A stretch of 64,000 bases of DNA from NCBI GenBank assembly GCA_965533275.1, contig CBESWG010000006.1, positions 1-64,000 of the forward strand, read 5' to 3'. Position numbers and translations under genes: made by a program. This DNA comes from JAUXEH01 sp965533275 (GTDB lineage: Bacteria; Acidobacteriota; Aminicenantia; Aminicenantales; Aminicenantaceae). Positions 17,369 to 25,341 of this stretch are shown here, piece by piece. Every line of letters begins with the position of its first letter. Positions within the stretch are counted from its first letter, which is position 1. The notes below the pieces were generated by a model. The model did not search any database. It was not told the DNA's origin and saw nothing but the letters and a program-made list of their open reading frames with translations.

Positions 17369-20299
17369 TTATTTGTCCCTAGAAATATCAATCGAGGGAA
17401 GGAAATTCCCCATGGCCCAAACCTCGTGCCGATACTCAAAACAATCGAAGGCGATGCGTTTTCCGTCGGGGTGGACATCCAGGGAGCTCCACAGCACGCC
17501 ATACATCATCGGCTGGGGGCGACACAGCTCGCTCGCCTCCCCTCCTCCTGCAGGAATACGCCACACAGCACTTGGGCGTCCTTGTATATGAGAGTTGCTA
17601 AAGAGCAAGAACTGTCCATCCGGAGTCCAATCGATCAGGGGATACTGTTTAAGATCTTCGTTCCTGAGCAGTTCCTTGAGCTCCCCCCCCTGTACTGGCA
17701 TGGTCAAGATATGGTGGACCATACGCATCGGGGAGTCCCACCGCTCAAAAGTGGCCAGGGCCAGCTGTTGCCCATCTGGCGAAAGGGCAAAGTTCAGGCC
17801 TTGGGCGCCCATGGCATTTTCCATGCTGAACAAGTTCTTTTCCTGATTAGTTTCCATATTCCTGGCCAATAGGCTAGCCTTCCGTGTGCCAGGTTGGAAC
17901 GCAACATATAACAAAGTTCCGCCATCCTGAGACAGCTGCGCAGCACCCAACATAGTAGAATCACTCTGCACAAGGGCCACGCACGCACCTGAATCCACAT
18001 CCAGGCTGAAAACGGCCTGGGATTTCCTGGCTTGTAGAGTCGAAATGAGAATAGATTTCCCATCGGATGACCACCGCAGCGAGAAAAAATATGGCAGTTC
18101 GGGATCGATTTCGCGCTCCTGGCCCGTTTCCGTGTCTCGGATATGGATTGTCTGAGAATCATCAGGCCTCTGAATGCCATACGCCAGGTATCGGCCATCA
18201 GGCGACCAGGCAGGAGTTACATCCGTTCCTGTTTGGCCAATGATCTGAGGTTTCGACAACAGCTCGCCTGCCTTCATGTCCACTTCGGCCACAACGGTCT
18301 CTATGGTGCTGAATTCAACCGCATAGTAAAAAGTGCCGTCCCGTGTGATTCCTTTCGGCCGGATCTTGGCGGGGATGTCGCGTTTGATGAGTTCCGGTGC
18401 CCCCGACCGCTTACCGTCGGCCACGGGCAGAAGGTAGGCATCAGAAGTATCCGAAGTGGAGAACGCTCCTGAATAACCCCGTTTGCGGTCACTGGAAAAA
18501 AGGAGGTATTTGTTGTCTGGCGTCCAGCCAAACAATCTGTCATTAGCGCCATGCCGAACCACATGTTCCGTCTTTTGATTATTTAGATCGAGAATATAAA
18601 TGTCTCTGTTTTCAGGTTTTCCCTCCTGATGCAGGTCATATGCGAAGTAGCGTCCATCCGGTGATATCGCCCTCCCCCTTGACCTGCCATTCCAGATAAA
18701 ATCGAAAACATGGATCACCTGCATGGAGCCGTCTTCGATAGAGAAGGAAACCAGCTGATCTTGTTCGCCATCCCAAAACCCGCACAGGATCTGTTTCCCA
18801 TCCGATATCCATGCATGTATCTTGACCTGTTCACCTTGTTCAAAGCGATGAAGAGTCCGGTGTCCCGTTCCATCCAGGTTGATCAATTGGAGCTCTGTCT
18901 CTGGGGAAGGATAGAACTGGTTCATGTAGGCGACAAGCTGGCTGTCGGGAGATATAACAAGGCCCCACATGCCGGCCCTGGAAACTTTGGTCAGCGGTCG
19001 GAACTCACCTGTCTCCAGGTCACAAACGACCATCTCCGCGATGGTTAATTCGGGCGTCGGCCGGATGTCGCACATGTAGCGCCCGTCCAGAGAAGGCGGC
19101 CCCGAGAAGTCGGACATGGGGCCTGTTTTCGCCCTTCTCAACGAGATGCTGGGTTCAGACTCTGGCAAATAAGAGCTTTGCCTCCCTTCCCCGATGGCAA
19201 AAGAAAAAGACACGAAACTCACGGCCAGAATCAGGAAAACGGCCAGAGGTGACCACTGATAAGAGCTCGTTTTAAATTGGGAGATCATGGTGATCCTCCT
19301 TTTTAGCTGTGATTTATTCTCCAATATTCCCGCCATGGCCGGCAACGGTCGCGACTGGGAGAAGCGGCGCAAGAGCCCGACTATGACTTGTCCATACTCC
19401 TGTGATTTTTCTTTTCCCGTCCGTGAAAGGACCAAAGCATCACAGGAAAGCTCCCGGTCGGCCCGCATTCGGTAGAATGCAAACCAGACCAGGGGGTTGA
19501 ACCAGTGTAGAATTTGCAGCAGGCTGATCATCCATCCCACGTAAATGTCATGGCGTTTGAGGTGGGCCAGCTCATGGAGAAAGACATACTGCAACTCTTC
19601 TTGGCTGGCGACCTCGAGCATATCCATCGGCAGGAGAAGCCGGGGACGGATGAAGCCAAACAGAGCCGGGCTCTTGATCTGGGTGCTGGGTACAAGGCCA
19701 ACGATCGTCTTGACTCCCATCCGCTCCTTGCACTCCTCAAAAAGCTCCAGGGTCTTCTGGGTGAGTAACAGGCGCTCGCGCCTTACGATCCGCCAGAGGA
19801 AGAAGTTACTCAGGAGTATATACACACCGATCGCCAAGGCTCCGGCCAACCAAACAAAAGGCAGTATGCGGCGGAGAGAAGACACCCATGGTTTGGATTT
19901 GTTACCAACCTTGGAAAGAATCCCTGGTTTCGAAACTGATTGCTCCTGCGGTCCGGCAGTCTGCTCCGATCTTGGAAGGCGTTTAGATTCTGCCCTATCG
20001 GTTACCTGAGAAGCGAGGAGGGCTTCCTGCCCGTCAGCACCAACAGAAGCTTGCTGCTCCTGGAACGGCCGATCCAATGAGGGGACAAGGCTGAGAAGAT
20101 TTACCTGGTTCGGAAAAACGCCGGGCATGACCAATCGCAGAACTAGCACAAGCCACAGGGCATGACACCAGCGGGGGCCCAGCTTGCTGCCCAGAATTTT
20201 CTGTGCCACAAGAATTAGGCATATGACCAAGCTTGCGCTCAGGGTCGCCTGCAGGAGCCAGCCAAAAAATGGCTGAAAAGACGTGATTGAAGCTTCCAT
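17369..20299 (-). CDS. BlaR1-like M56 metallopeptidase with C-terminal PD40/TolB beta-propeller sensor
   Basis: Residues 1 to about 370 follow the BlaR1/MecR1 plan: helices near 11-36, 42-62, 144-173 and 347-370, with the gluzincin zinc site HELAH at 242-246 and a third-ligand Glu in ADRELSCDA near 283. The remaining 600 residues are not a penicillin-binding domain but repeated WSPDGRYLAYG-like blades typical of PD40/TolB propellers. By analogy with BlaR1, ligand binding outside should trigger cytoplasmic proteolysis of, or signalling to, the BlaI-like repressor encoded immediately upstream (2-base gap). The signal is unknown; a propeller suggests a polymer, protein or envelope ligand rather than a beta-lactam. 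Confidence 0.92.
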   Translation of the reverse strand: MEASITSFQPFFGWLLQATLSASLVICLILVAQKILGSKLGPRWCHALWLVLVLRLVMPGVFPNQVNLLSLVPSLDRPFQEQQASVGADGQEALLASQVTDRAESKRLPRSEQTAGPQEQSVSKPGILSKVGNKSKPWVSSLRRILPFVWLAGALAIGVYILLSNFFLWRIVRRERLLLTQKTLELFEECKERMGVKTIVGLVPSTQIKSPALFGFIRPRLLLPMDMLEVASQEELQYVFLHELAHLKRHDIYVGWMISLLQILHWFNPLVWFAFYRMRADRELSCDALVLSRTGKEKSQEYGQVIVGLLRRFSQSRPLPAMAGILENKSQLKRRITMISQFKTSSYQWSPLAVFLILAVSFVSFSFAIGEGRQSSYLPESEPSISLRRAKTGPMSDFSGPPSLDGRYMCDIRPTPELTIAEMVVCDLETGEFRPLTKVSRAGMWGLVISPDSQLVAYMNQFYPSPETELQLINLDGTGHRTLHRFEQGEQVKIHAWISDGKQILCGFWDGEQDQLVSFSIEDGSMQVIHVFDFIWNGRSRGRAISPDGRYFAYDLHQEGKPENRDIYILDLNNQKTEHVVRHGANDRLFGWTPDNKYLLFSSDRKRGYSGAFSTSDTSDAYLLPVADGKRSGAPELIKRDIPAKIRPKGITRDGTFYYAVEFSTIETVVAEVDMKAGELLSKPQIIGQTGTDVTPAWSPDGRYLAYGIQRPDDSQTIHIRDTETGQEREIDPELPYFFSLRWSSDGKSILISTLQARKSQAVFSLDVDSGACVALVQSDSTMLGAAQLSQDGGTLLYVAFQPGTRKASLLARNMETNQEKNLFSMENAMGAQGLNFALSPDGQQLALATFERWDSPMRMVHHILTMPVQGGELKELLRNEDLKQYPLIDWTPDGQFLLFSNSHIQGRPSAVWRIPAGGGEASELCRPQPMMYGVLWSSLDVHPDGKRIAFDCFEYRHEVWAMGNFLPSIDISRDK

Positions 20300-20301
20300 A
20301 T

Positions 20302-20682
20302 TTATTCCCCCTTTTTCTTATCCAGGATCTCCTGCAGATCTTCTATTTCCTGGGCTGAGAGGTCCGCGTCCTCGAGGAAGGCAGCGAGGGCAGGCGTCTT
20401 CGCTCCCTGGTAAACTCGGCGAACAAAAGATTTTGTCTCGGACTGTATACATTCAGACTCATTGACCGCCGCAGAATAGCGATACCTGTAGCCCTCCTCC
20501 GTGATTTGGACGGCGCCTTTTTTCACGAGTCTGCTGATCAGAGTCTTGATCGTTCTGGGATTCCACTCCACCTCGTCAGAAAGAGCCTCAACAACATCAT
20601 TTGCTAGCTGAGGGCCGTGTTCCCAAAGCACCTGCATCACCCTCCACTCTGAATCGCTTATCTTTGGAAGCTTCTTTTTCAT
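20302..20682 (-). CDS. BlaI/MecI/CopY family transcriptional repressor
   Basis: This 126-residue winged-helix protein opens with ISDSEWRVMQVLWEHGP, the family's first helix, and has the recognition region EWNPRTIKTLISRLVKKGAV. The C-terminal half is helical, as in the dimerisation domain that a BlaR1-type protease cleaves. It starts the operon with the M56 sensor and very likely represses its own promoter: two near-identical 15-base elements overlap and follow the core promoter just upstream. Length and layout match BlaI closely. Confidence 0.95.
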   Translation of the reverse strand: MKKKLPKISDSEWRVMQVLWEHGPQLANDVVEALSDEVEWNPRTIKTLISRLVKKGAVQITEEGYRYRYSAAVNESECIQSETKSFVRRVYQGAKTPALAAFLEDADLSAQEIEDLQEILDKKKGE

Positions 20683-20698
20683 GCTCTCTCCCTCTTGA

Positions 20699-20749
20699 TT
20701 ACATTTGTAGTCGCGTTAACAAAATATTACGCTTGTAGTCGTTTGTCAA
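20699..20749 (-). promoter_or_regulatory. Promoter with two repeated operator elements upstream of the BlaI-like gene
   Basis: On the minus strand TTGACA (20749-20744) and TATTTT (20726-20721) are 17 bases apart. A 15-base element TTACGCTTGTAGTCG (plus strand, 20727-20741) lies within the spacer, and a second copy TTACATTTGTAGTCG (20699-20713) lies just past the expected transcription start. The copies differ at two positions, start 28 bases apart, and contain the TACA/TGTA-like half-sites seen in BlaI/MecI/CopY operators. This fits autorepression. Confidence 0.75.
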
Positions 20750-20820
20750 GGAAAATTCTGAAATTATTTTAAATAAGTGTGAAACATTCATCCCAAATGA
20801 TTGATTTTGATGGCTTTATG

Positions 20821-20843
20821 CCATAGACCCATGCGATCTATGG
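20821..20843. repeat. Short inverted repeat in the gap between DUF3795 and BlaI-like genes
   Basis: CCATAGA and TCTATGG form a perfect 7-bp stem with a 9-base loop. It lies downstream of the DUF3795 gene (minus strand), but no T-run follows, so it may be a 3'-end hairpin or chance. Confidence 0.3.
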
Positions 20844-20933
20844 GGGCTTTGGGCATGGGATATCCCCGGCTGAGCTTCAAAAAATGGCCCGAGCGGAATC
20901 CGGCCAAAGTGACCTGGATCTGAGCCGACAGGT

Positions 20934-21371
20934 TCAATACAGGATGTTCTTGAAGTCGAAGGGTGTAGTTCTGTACGTATCCCAGATCTTCCGGGCTTCT
21001 TCGTCCGCCCATTTTTCAAACCCCAGCTTCTTCATCATGCAGAGCTGATACATCTTGGTGTTGTGCGGATAATGGGCTTTATCTGCGTAGGGCTGGAACC
21101 GCTCGCAGGGGAATTCGTCACATTCATGGCAGAATTCCACGTTTTTCCCGGCCGCGCAAGTGAAGATCCTGCATTGCACATCCGGATTCAACACTTTGAT
21201 CCTGCCCTCCTGGGCTCTGCATCCTTCACAGGCCGCCTTATCCTCAGGGACATTGAGAGCTTCGGACACCCGTTTCCTGATCTCCGGGTTCGACGATGCC
21301 ATGTATGCCGGACAGTGAAAACAGGGCAGCCCGCAGGGCGAGGTTAATTGTTTTGCGGTGTTTGTATCCAT
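20934..21371 (-). CDS. DUF3795-type cysteine-rich protein
   Basis: The 145-residue protein has Cys-rich motifs CGLPCFHCPAY, CEGCRAQ, CRIFTCAAG and FCHECDEFPCERF, the pattern of DUF3795 proteins, which presumably bind zinc or an iron-sulfur cluster. No signal peptide is seen, so it is probably cytoplasmic. The biochemical role of the family is not established. It stands alone between the BlaI-like repressor promoter and the formylglycine-enzyme-like gene, on the same strand as both. Confidence 0.82.
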   Translation of the reverse strand: MDTNTAKQLTSPCGLPCFHCPAYMASSNPEIRKRVSEALNVPEDKAACEGCRAQEGRIKVLNPDVQCRIFTCAAGKNVEFCHECDEFPCERFQPYADKAHYPHNTKMYQLCMMKKLGFEKWADEEARKIWDTYRTTPFDFKNILY

Positions 21372-21448
21372 CTTTGCTCCGATCGTGAATCAAAGGGTAG
21401 AGTCATAGTAGCATATGCAGCACCAGAGTCAATTCAGGTTTCTGGACC

Positions 21449-22435
21449 TTATAGCGTTCTCACCAATCGGAATCCTTTATCGATATAGCCGTCGATGCCG
21501 TGACCACGTGCTGCCGAGCGGACCCATTTCGCGCCGGCACTCGTCCAGCCGCCGCTTTTTAGGGTACGGTCATCTATCCTGAGCGAAGAGACTTCGGGTC
21601 CCTCGTAATCCGTCACCGTTCCTTTAGGATAGTCGTCATACCGATCCCAGACCCACTCCCACACGTTCCCGTGCACGTCATAGAGTTTCCAGGGATTGGG
21701 CTTCAGGCTGCGCACAGGCCAAGATCGTCCCTTTTCCATGGGGTTAAACACGGCCACCCTGGCGAGCTTGGGAAGGTCCGAGGCATCGCCTTCGTAGTGG
21801 GTTTTCTCTTTGTAGTTTGGCTCACGTATTGAGAAGGGCCCCGTGGTCCCGGCCCGGGCAAAGTGCTCCCATTCTCCCTCTGTCGGGAGGCGGTAACCAT
21901 CGGCCGAAAAATCGCAGAAAACAGGACCGGCTTCGGTAGAGGTTATCGGTGAAGAGAAGGATTCATCCACGTAGTAGCAGCGAGTCAGCCCGTTCTGCAG
22001 GGATAAAATGTTAGCAAACAGGATCGCGTCGTACCAGCCCACATTCTGGGCCGGATGATCCATTCCTCCGCCGCGCTGGGTGTCCGAGGGATCCGAAGGC
22101 AGGCCCGGCTGTTGAGCCTTCAGATCCGCCCACATCTGCCTGGTTAACTCCGTCTCCATGACTGCGAGCGTTCTTGTCAGGATATGAGTGAATGGCACCT
22201 CCCTCCAGCTGCCGGGCTCCGTCTCCGGCGATCCCTGGACAAATCCTTCCGGACCGGTCGCCGGCACGAAGCGCATGTTCCCGACGATCCCGTCTTCGCT
22301 GTAGAGCGCCCCAGGCTTGGGAGATTTCGCTGTGACAGCCCCATGAGGGATCGGTTTCTCCACTGCAAATACGTTGGGCATCACAACCAAAGCTGAGGCA
22401 ATGAGTACCAAGCCTAGAGATTTCGCTGTGACCAT
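21449..22435 (-). CDS. Formylglycine-generating-enzyme-like (SUMF1/FGE-sulfatase domain) secreted protein
   Basis: The domain runs from PHGAVTAKSPKPG through FVPATGPEGFVQGSP, VMETELTRQMWADL, YRLPTEGEWEHFARAGT, NPWKLYDVHGNVWEWVWD and ends at GFRLVRTL, matching the FGE-sulfatase fold. Many members are not true sulfatase activators, and I do not see the catalytic Cys pair of bona fide FGE, so activity is uncertain. I chose the ATG at 22435 because AGGAGG precedes it and a signal peptide begins there (MVTAKSLGLVLIASALVV). A longer frame from 22489 would translate the promoter palindrome. Confidence 0.82.
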   Translation of the reverse strand: MVTAKSLGLVLIASALVVMPNVFAVEKPIPHGAVTAKSPKPGALYSEDGIVGNMRFVPATGPEGFVQGSPETEPGSWREVPFTHILTRTLAVMETELTRQMWADLKAQQPGLPSDPSDTQRGGGMDHPAQNVGWYDAILFANILSLQNGLTRCYYVDESFSSPITSTEAGPVFCDFSADGYRLPTEGEWEHFARAGTTGPFSIREPNYKEKTHYEGDASDLPKLARVAVFNPMEKGRSWPVRSLKPNPWKLYDVHGNVWEWVWDRYDDYPKGTVTDYEGPEVSSLRIDDRTLKSGGWTSAGAKWVRSAARGHGIDGYIDKGFRLVRTL

Positions 22436-22455
22436 CCGACCTCCTCTATTGACGA

Positions 22456-22496
22456 CATCTGTCGTATATGATACGACAGATGAGGTCAAAAGTCAA
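22456..22496 (-). promoter_or_regulatory. Promoter overlapped by a perfect 12-bp palindrome, upstream of the FGE-like gene
   Basis: On the minus strand TTGACT (22496-22491) and TATCAT (22473-22468) are 17 bases apart. CATCTGTCGTAT and its exact reverse complement flank a 3-base centre at 22456-22482, covering the -10 region. This is the usual place for a repressor operator. The GTCGTA/TACGAC half-sites share GTCG with the BlaI-like operators at 20699 but are not the same site. Confidence 0.7.
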
Positions 22497-22527
22497 GCCC
22501 GGGCGCGAGTAAAGGAGGTGATGATGG

Positions 22528-22980
22528 CTATCTTTTCTTTGTAATATAGACCTCACCCAGTCCTACATATTCATCTCCATTATCCATCGAAACGACAACT
22601 TTGACATCATTGGCGGCATTTGGTTTTAACCAGTTCTCCAAAACCATCAGCTCCTCTAAACTGAATTTTAAGATCAAATTCCCCAGGCTATCTCTTGTCG
22701 CACGGATATTCTCTACTGAATCACTTCCGTTAAAATAGATGAATATGCTGTGGCCATTCGCAGCGTAGGAGGAATATCTCACATCCGTGAGAATCCGTAT
22801 ATCACCCCAGCGTTCGCTCTCGATATTGATGATGTTCGGGGAAACATCGATGCCAATGTTGAATTGGGCATCCGTTACTTCGGCACCAACGCTCGTCATG
22901 GGGAGAAAGAGAACAAATGCGGACATTCCAATTAGATATACAGACAGCACCAAGAATTTTTTGAGTCCAACATGATTCAT
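22528..22980 (-). CDS. Hypothetical secreted protein
   Basis: The 150-residue protein starts with a signal peptide (FLVLSVYLIGMSAFVLFLP...SVGA). The mature part looks all-beta: INIESERWGDIRILTDVRYSSY, then ILKFSLEELMVLENWL and VVVSMDNGDEYVGLGEVYI. GGAGG precedes the ATG with good spacing. I recognise no family. It is co-oriented with the FGE-like gene, but the palindromic promoter lies between them, so it is probably transcribed separately. Confidence 0.65.
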   Translation of the reverse strand: MNHVGLKKFLVLSVYLIGMSAFVLFLPMTSVGAEVTDAQFNIGIDVSPNIINIESERWGDIRILTDVRYSSYAANGHSIFIYFNGSDSVENIRATRDSLGNLILKFSLEELMVLENWLKPNAANDVKVVVSMDNGDEYVGLGEVYITKKR

Positions 22981-23140
22981 TTACCGACCTCCGTTAAATT
23001 GATTTTTCAATCGGCTAAATGCATCTTATGTGCCATATTGTATCTAATTGATTGTAATTAAGATAAGATATTTCCAGGCCGTTTTCAGCCATCATAATTG
23101 TCTGGAAAACCACAAAAATGTAAGGCGGGAGATGGATTTT

Positions 23141-23947
23141 TCAGTTCCAGGCAGTGCCGGACAGGAGATGCCACACATAATATCCTGTCTGCAGGATAAA
23201 TGTGACAATGCCGGCAGCACCCGGTCTTTTCAGCAAGAACAGCATCCGGGGTGCGGCGAAAAAAAGCATGAAAAAGATGTAGGTCAGCGCAAAGATCAGG
23301 ATCTTCCCGCCCATGGCCAATCCGACATAAGGCTCTGTGTCGGAAAAATAGGCGCTCCAGAATCCGACTGTCGTCAGGATCATGGTATTGACCCCCAGCA
23401 GGGCAAAAAGTTCGATCATCCAGGTTGAAAACGTCCTTTTATTCCGGCTTGGTTTGATCTTTATGATGAGGATGATCAGATATAGAAATGCCAGGATCAA
23501 CCACAGGATCATTCCTCCCAGCACGGCAGCGGAGGTTTTGCCTTCTATCGTACCTGACATTCGGCCCAGCAGCTCAAAGAATCCGGCCGCGTCTGCCATC
23601 ATGTATGTTACGAATATCCCAAAGAATACGCCGAAAAAGCCCATCCAGCCTTTGCTGTAGCCTGATTTCTGTTCGGCCGGGTCTGGCAGTTTGCGAATGA
23701 TCACGACCGAAACACAAAAGATCAGATAGATCACCCCAACCAGGATCCCGCTGAGCATTGATTTATGAGTGAAGAACTCAGTGAGGCGGGGGAGAAATAG
23801 GAGATACAGGATGACGGTCACGACATCCGCTATAGCCGGTGCCCCTTTTTCGAGCACAAAACTTTTTATCACTACAGCACAAACATACTTCATCCGATTT
23901 GAGCGGTCAAATCGGTTCCTCAGCACAACAATCCTCTTCGTCTCCAT
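23141..23947 (-). CDS. Hypothetical polytopic membrane protein
   Basis: About 268 residues with roughly seven hydrophobic segments (for example VVTVILYLLFLPRL, GILVGVIYLIFCVSVVII, MILWLILAFLYLIILII, ILIFALTYIFFMLFF). No family is recognised. The start is uncertain: ATG at 23947 has a purine run directly against it, while an internal ATG at 23893 (MKYVCAVVIKSF) is the one matched by a remnant elsewhere in the window. Bases 23154-23173 and 23877-23889 recur at 30225-30300, marking an internally deleted second copy of this gene. Confidence 0.6.
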   Translation of the reverse strand: METKRIVVLRNRFDRSNRMKYVCAVVIKSFVLEKGAPAIADVVTVILYLLFLPRLTEFFTHKSMLSGILVGVIYLIFCVSVVIIRKLPDPAEQKSGYSKGWMGFFGVFFGIFVTYMMADAAGFFELLGRMSGTIEGKTSAAVLGGMILWLILAFLYLIILIIKIKPSRNKRTFSTWMIELFALLGVNTMILTTVGFWSAYFSDTEPYVGLAMGGKILIFALTYIFFMLFFAAPRMLFLLKRPGAAGIVTFILQTGYYVWHLLSGTAWN

Positions 23948-23968
23948 TCCCCCAAAAGTTGGCGAAGC

Positions 23969-23997
23969 TTGACGGGATCAGGTCAGAATCATATAGT
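23969..23997 (+). promoter_or_regulatory. Sigma-70-type promoter for the gene at 24024
   Basis: TTGACG (23969-23974) and TATAGT (23992-23997) are 17 bases apart; transcription would start near 24004, 20 bases before the chosen ATG, with GGGAGGAGGGG as the ribosome site. Confidence 0.7.
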
Positions 23998-24023
23998 TGC
24001 AGCAAAAAATGGGAGGAGGGGAA

Positions 24024-24575
24024 ATGAAAAATCTCTGGACATCAATAATTATGACAGCGCTTGTATTCTTTGTGTTTTCTGCAGCCCTCACATTAGCATT
24101 CGACCAGGAACCTGCTCAGTGTGCCATAGCCGGGGGCAAGGTTGTGGTGAAAAGCCTTCCCGATAATTGGGAGTTCAACAAGTATGCCGGAGAGAATTCC
24201 TGCGCTGTGGAGAAGACAGATTCTCCTGAAAATGTCTGCTATCTGAGCGCACAGATGGAGGTTGTGGTTCACCCTCGTCAAAACATCGGGAAAACCGTCA
24301 GAGAATGGGCCAATGACGGTGCGATGTACACGATCGATGCTAAAAATCCTGAAGTGACGGATGCTGAACTGAGCGGAAAATCAGGGAACAAGCTGACCTA
24401 CATGATAACCAGTTTCAACTTTGACAAGACAAAATCCATCGAGGTCATCAATGAGGAGTATTTTTTTCTTACACCGGATTACGCCTTGAAAATCAATATT
24501 CGATACCACGAAGACGAAGCATCCATCGCAGGAAAAGAAGTGGAAGCGATCCTTTCACAGATCGAAATAAAATAG
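24024..24575 (+). CDS. Hypothetical secreted protein, PsbP/DcrB-like
   Basis: From the ATG at 24024 the protein has 183 residues with a clear signal peptide (LWTSIIMTALVFFVFSAALTLA). The mature part, with LPDNWEFNKYAGENSC, MEVVVHPRQNIGKTVREWA and NEEYFFLTPDYALKINI, resembles the small alpha/beta PsbP or DcrB/DUF1795 group, a weak resemblance from pattern only. An upstream in-frame ATG at 23997 overlaps the promoter and is rejected. The lipoprotein gene follows after 50 bases on the same strand. Confidence 0.65.
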   Translation: MKNLWTSIIMTALVFFVFSAALTLAFDQEPAQCAIAGGKVVVKSLPDNWEFNKYAGENSCAVEKTDSPENVCYLSAQMEVVVHPRQNIGKTVREWANDGAMYTIDAKNPEVTDAELSGKSGNKLTYMITSFNFDKTKSIEVINEEYFFLTPDYALKINIRYHEDEASIAGKEVEAILSQIEIK

Positions 24576-24625
24576 TATAAGGGAATCTGCAGCATCGATT
24601 TTTCCTGACAGAAGAGAGAGAGAGA

Positions 24626-25162
24626 ATGCCGAAATTGAGATTATTCACAATTGTCTGTCTAGGTTTTTTATTGGTATTTGCCTACGGCTGCAACAAGGCC
24701 TCAGAGGAAACTGAAGCGGTAGGAATGAGTGCACACGAGCCAGAACAGGCTGAACAAGCGAAAGAGGGGGAAGAAGCCGGTACGCAGGAAGGCGAACGGG
24801 GCGAACACGAAGGAGAGGGCCGAGGCGAGCATGCTGGCGAAGGTGAACACGGAGAAGAGGGCGAAGAAACCGGCCCGCGGCTGGCCAAGGGCGGGACCCA
24901 CGATGAAGTGCGCAAGGGAGTCCGGCTGATCCTGGCCTATGACAGCGAATCTTCCTCTTTCGTCGGGACCGTAGAGAACGTCTCTGAAAAGACGGTCTCC
25001 AAAGTGCGCATAGAGGTCCACCTCTCCAACGGCACAGAACTGGGTCCTACGAATCCGATCGACCTTGCTCCCGGGAAAAAAATCAGCGTAGGACTATCCG
25101 CAGAGGGACAGTCGTTTGAATGGTGGAAGGCTCACGCAGAAGCGGGTGACTCCGAACATTGA
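24626..25162 (+). CDS. Lipoprotein with Glu/Gly/His-rich spacer and FxLYD-like C-terminal domain
   Basis: The 178-residue protein has a lipoprotein signal ending in VFAYGC (Cys23). Residues 30-85 are a low-complexity acidic stretch with repeated GEHxGEGE-like units. The last 75 residues (SSFVGTVENVSEKTVSKVRIEVHL, then PIDLAPGKKISVGL) look like a small FxLYD/CARDB-like beta-sandwich. The His and Glu repeats could bind metal ions; this is speculation from composition. GAGAGAGAGAG precedes the ATG. It likely shares a transcript with the PsbP-like gene upstream. Confidence 0.75.
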   Translation: MPKLRLFTIVCLGFLLVFAYGCNKASEETEAVGMSAHEPEQAEQAKEGEEAGTQEGERGEHEGEGRGEHAGEGEHGEEGEETGPRLAKGGTHDEVRKGVRLILAYDSESSSFVGTVENVSEKTVSKVRIEVHLSNGTELGPTNPIDLAPGKKISVGLSAEGQSFEWWKAHAEAGDSEH

Positions 25163-25341
25163 TTCAGAGGCTCAACGGCAAGACTCGAAAAACATATTAA
25201 CGAATCCCATCTTCCCGGCAAGCGAGACAAAATACGCTATGGTGTTCTTGTCCAAATTGTAATATACATTCTAGCATAGAGGGAAGAAGCCGCTCCAAAT
25301 GCGGCGCTGCCACCCAAAATATGATTTTGAGGAGGCTCTGT

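Noticed and set aside
20788..21012. Small minus-strand frame of 74 codons overlapping the DUF3795 gene
   Set aside because: It overlaps a gene with clear Cys motifs in another frame and shows no recognisable features itself.
22999..23010. TTGA-4-TCAA palindrome upstream of the hypothetical secreted protein, considered as an FNR-type box
   Set aside because: The spacer is 4 bases, not the 6 needed for FNR/DNR sites, and the region is AT-rich.
24760..24880. Repetitive GA-rich stretch considered as a repeat array or CRISPR-like element
   Set aside because: It is in frame within a lipoprotein gene, the units are short and degenerate, and no spacers are present.
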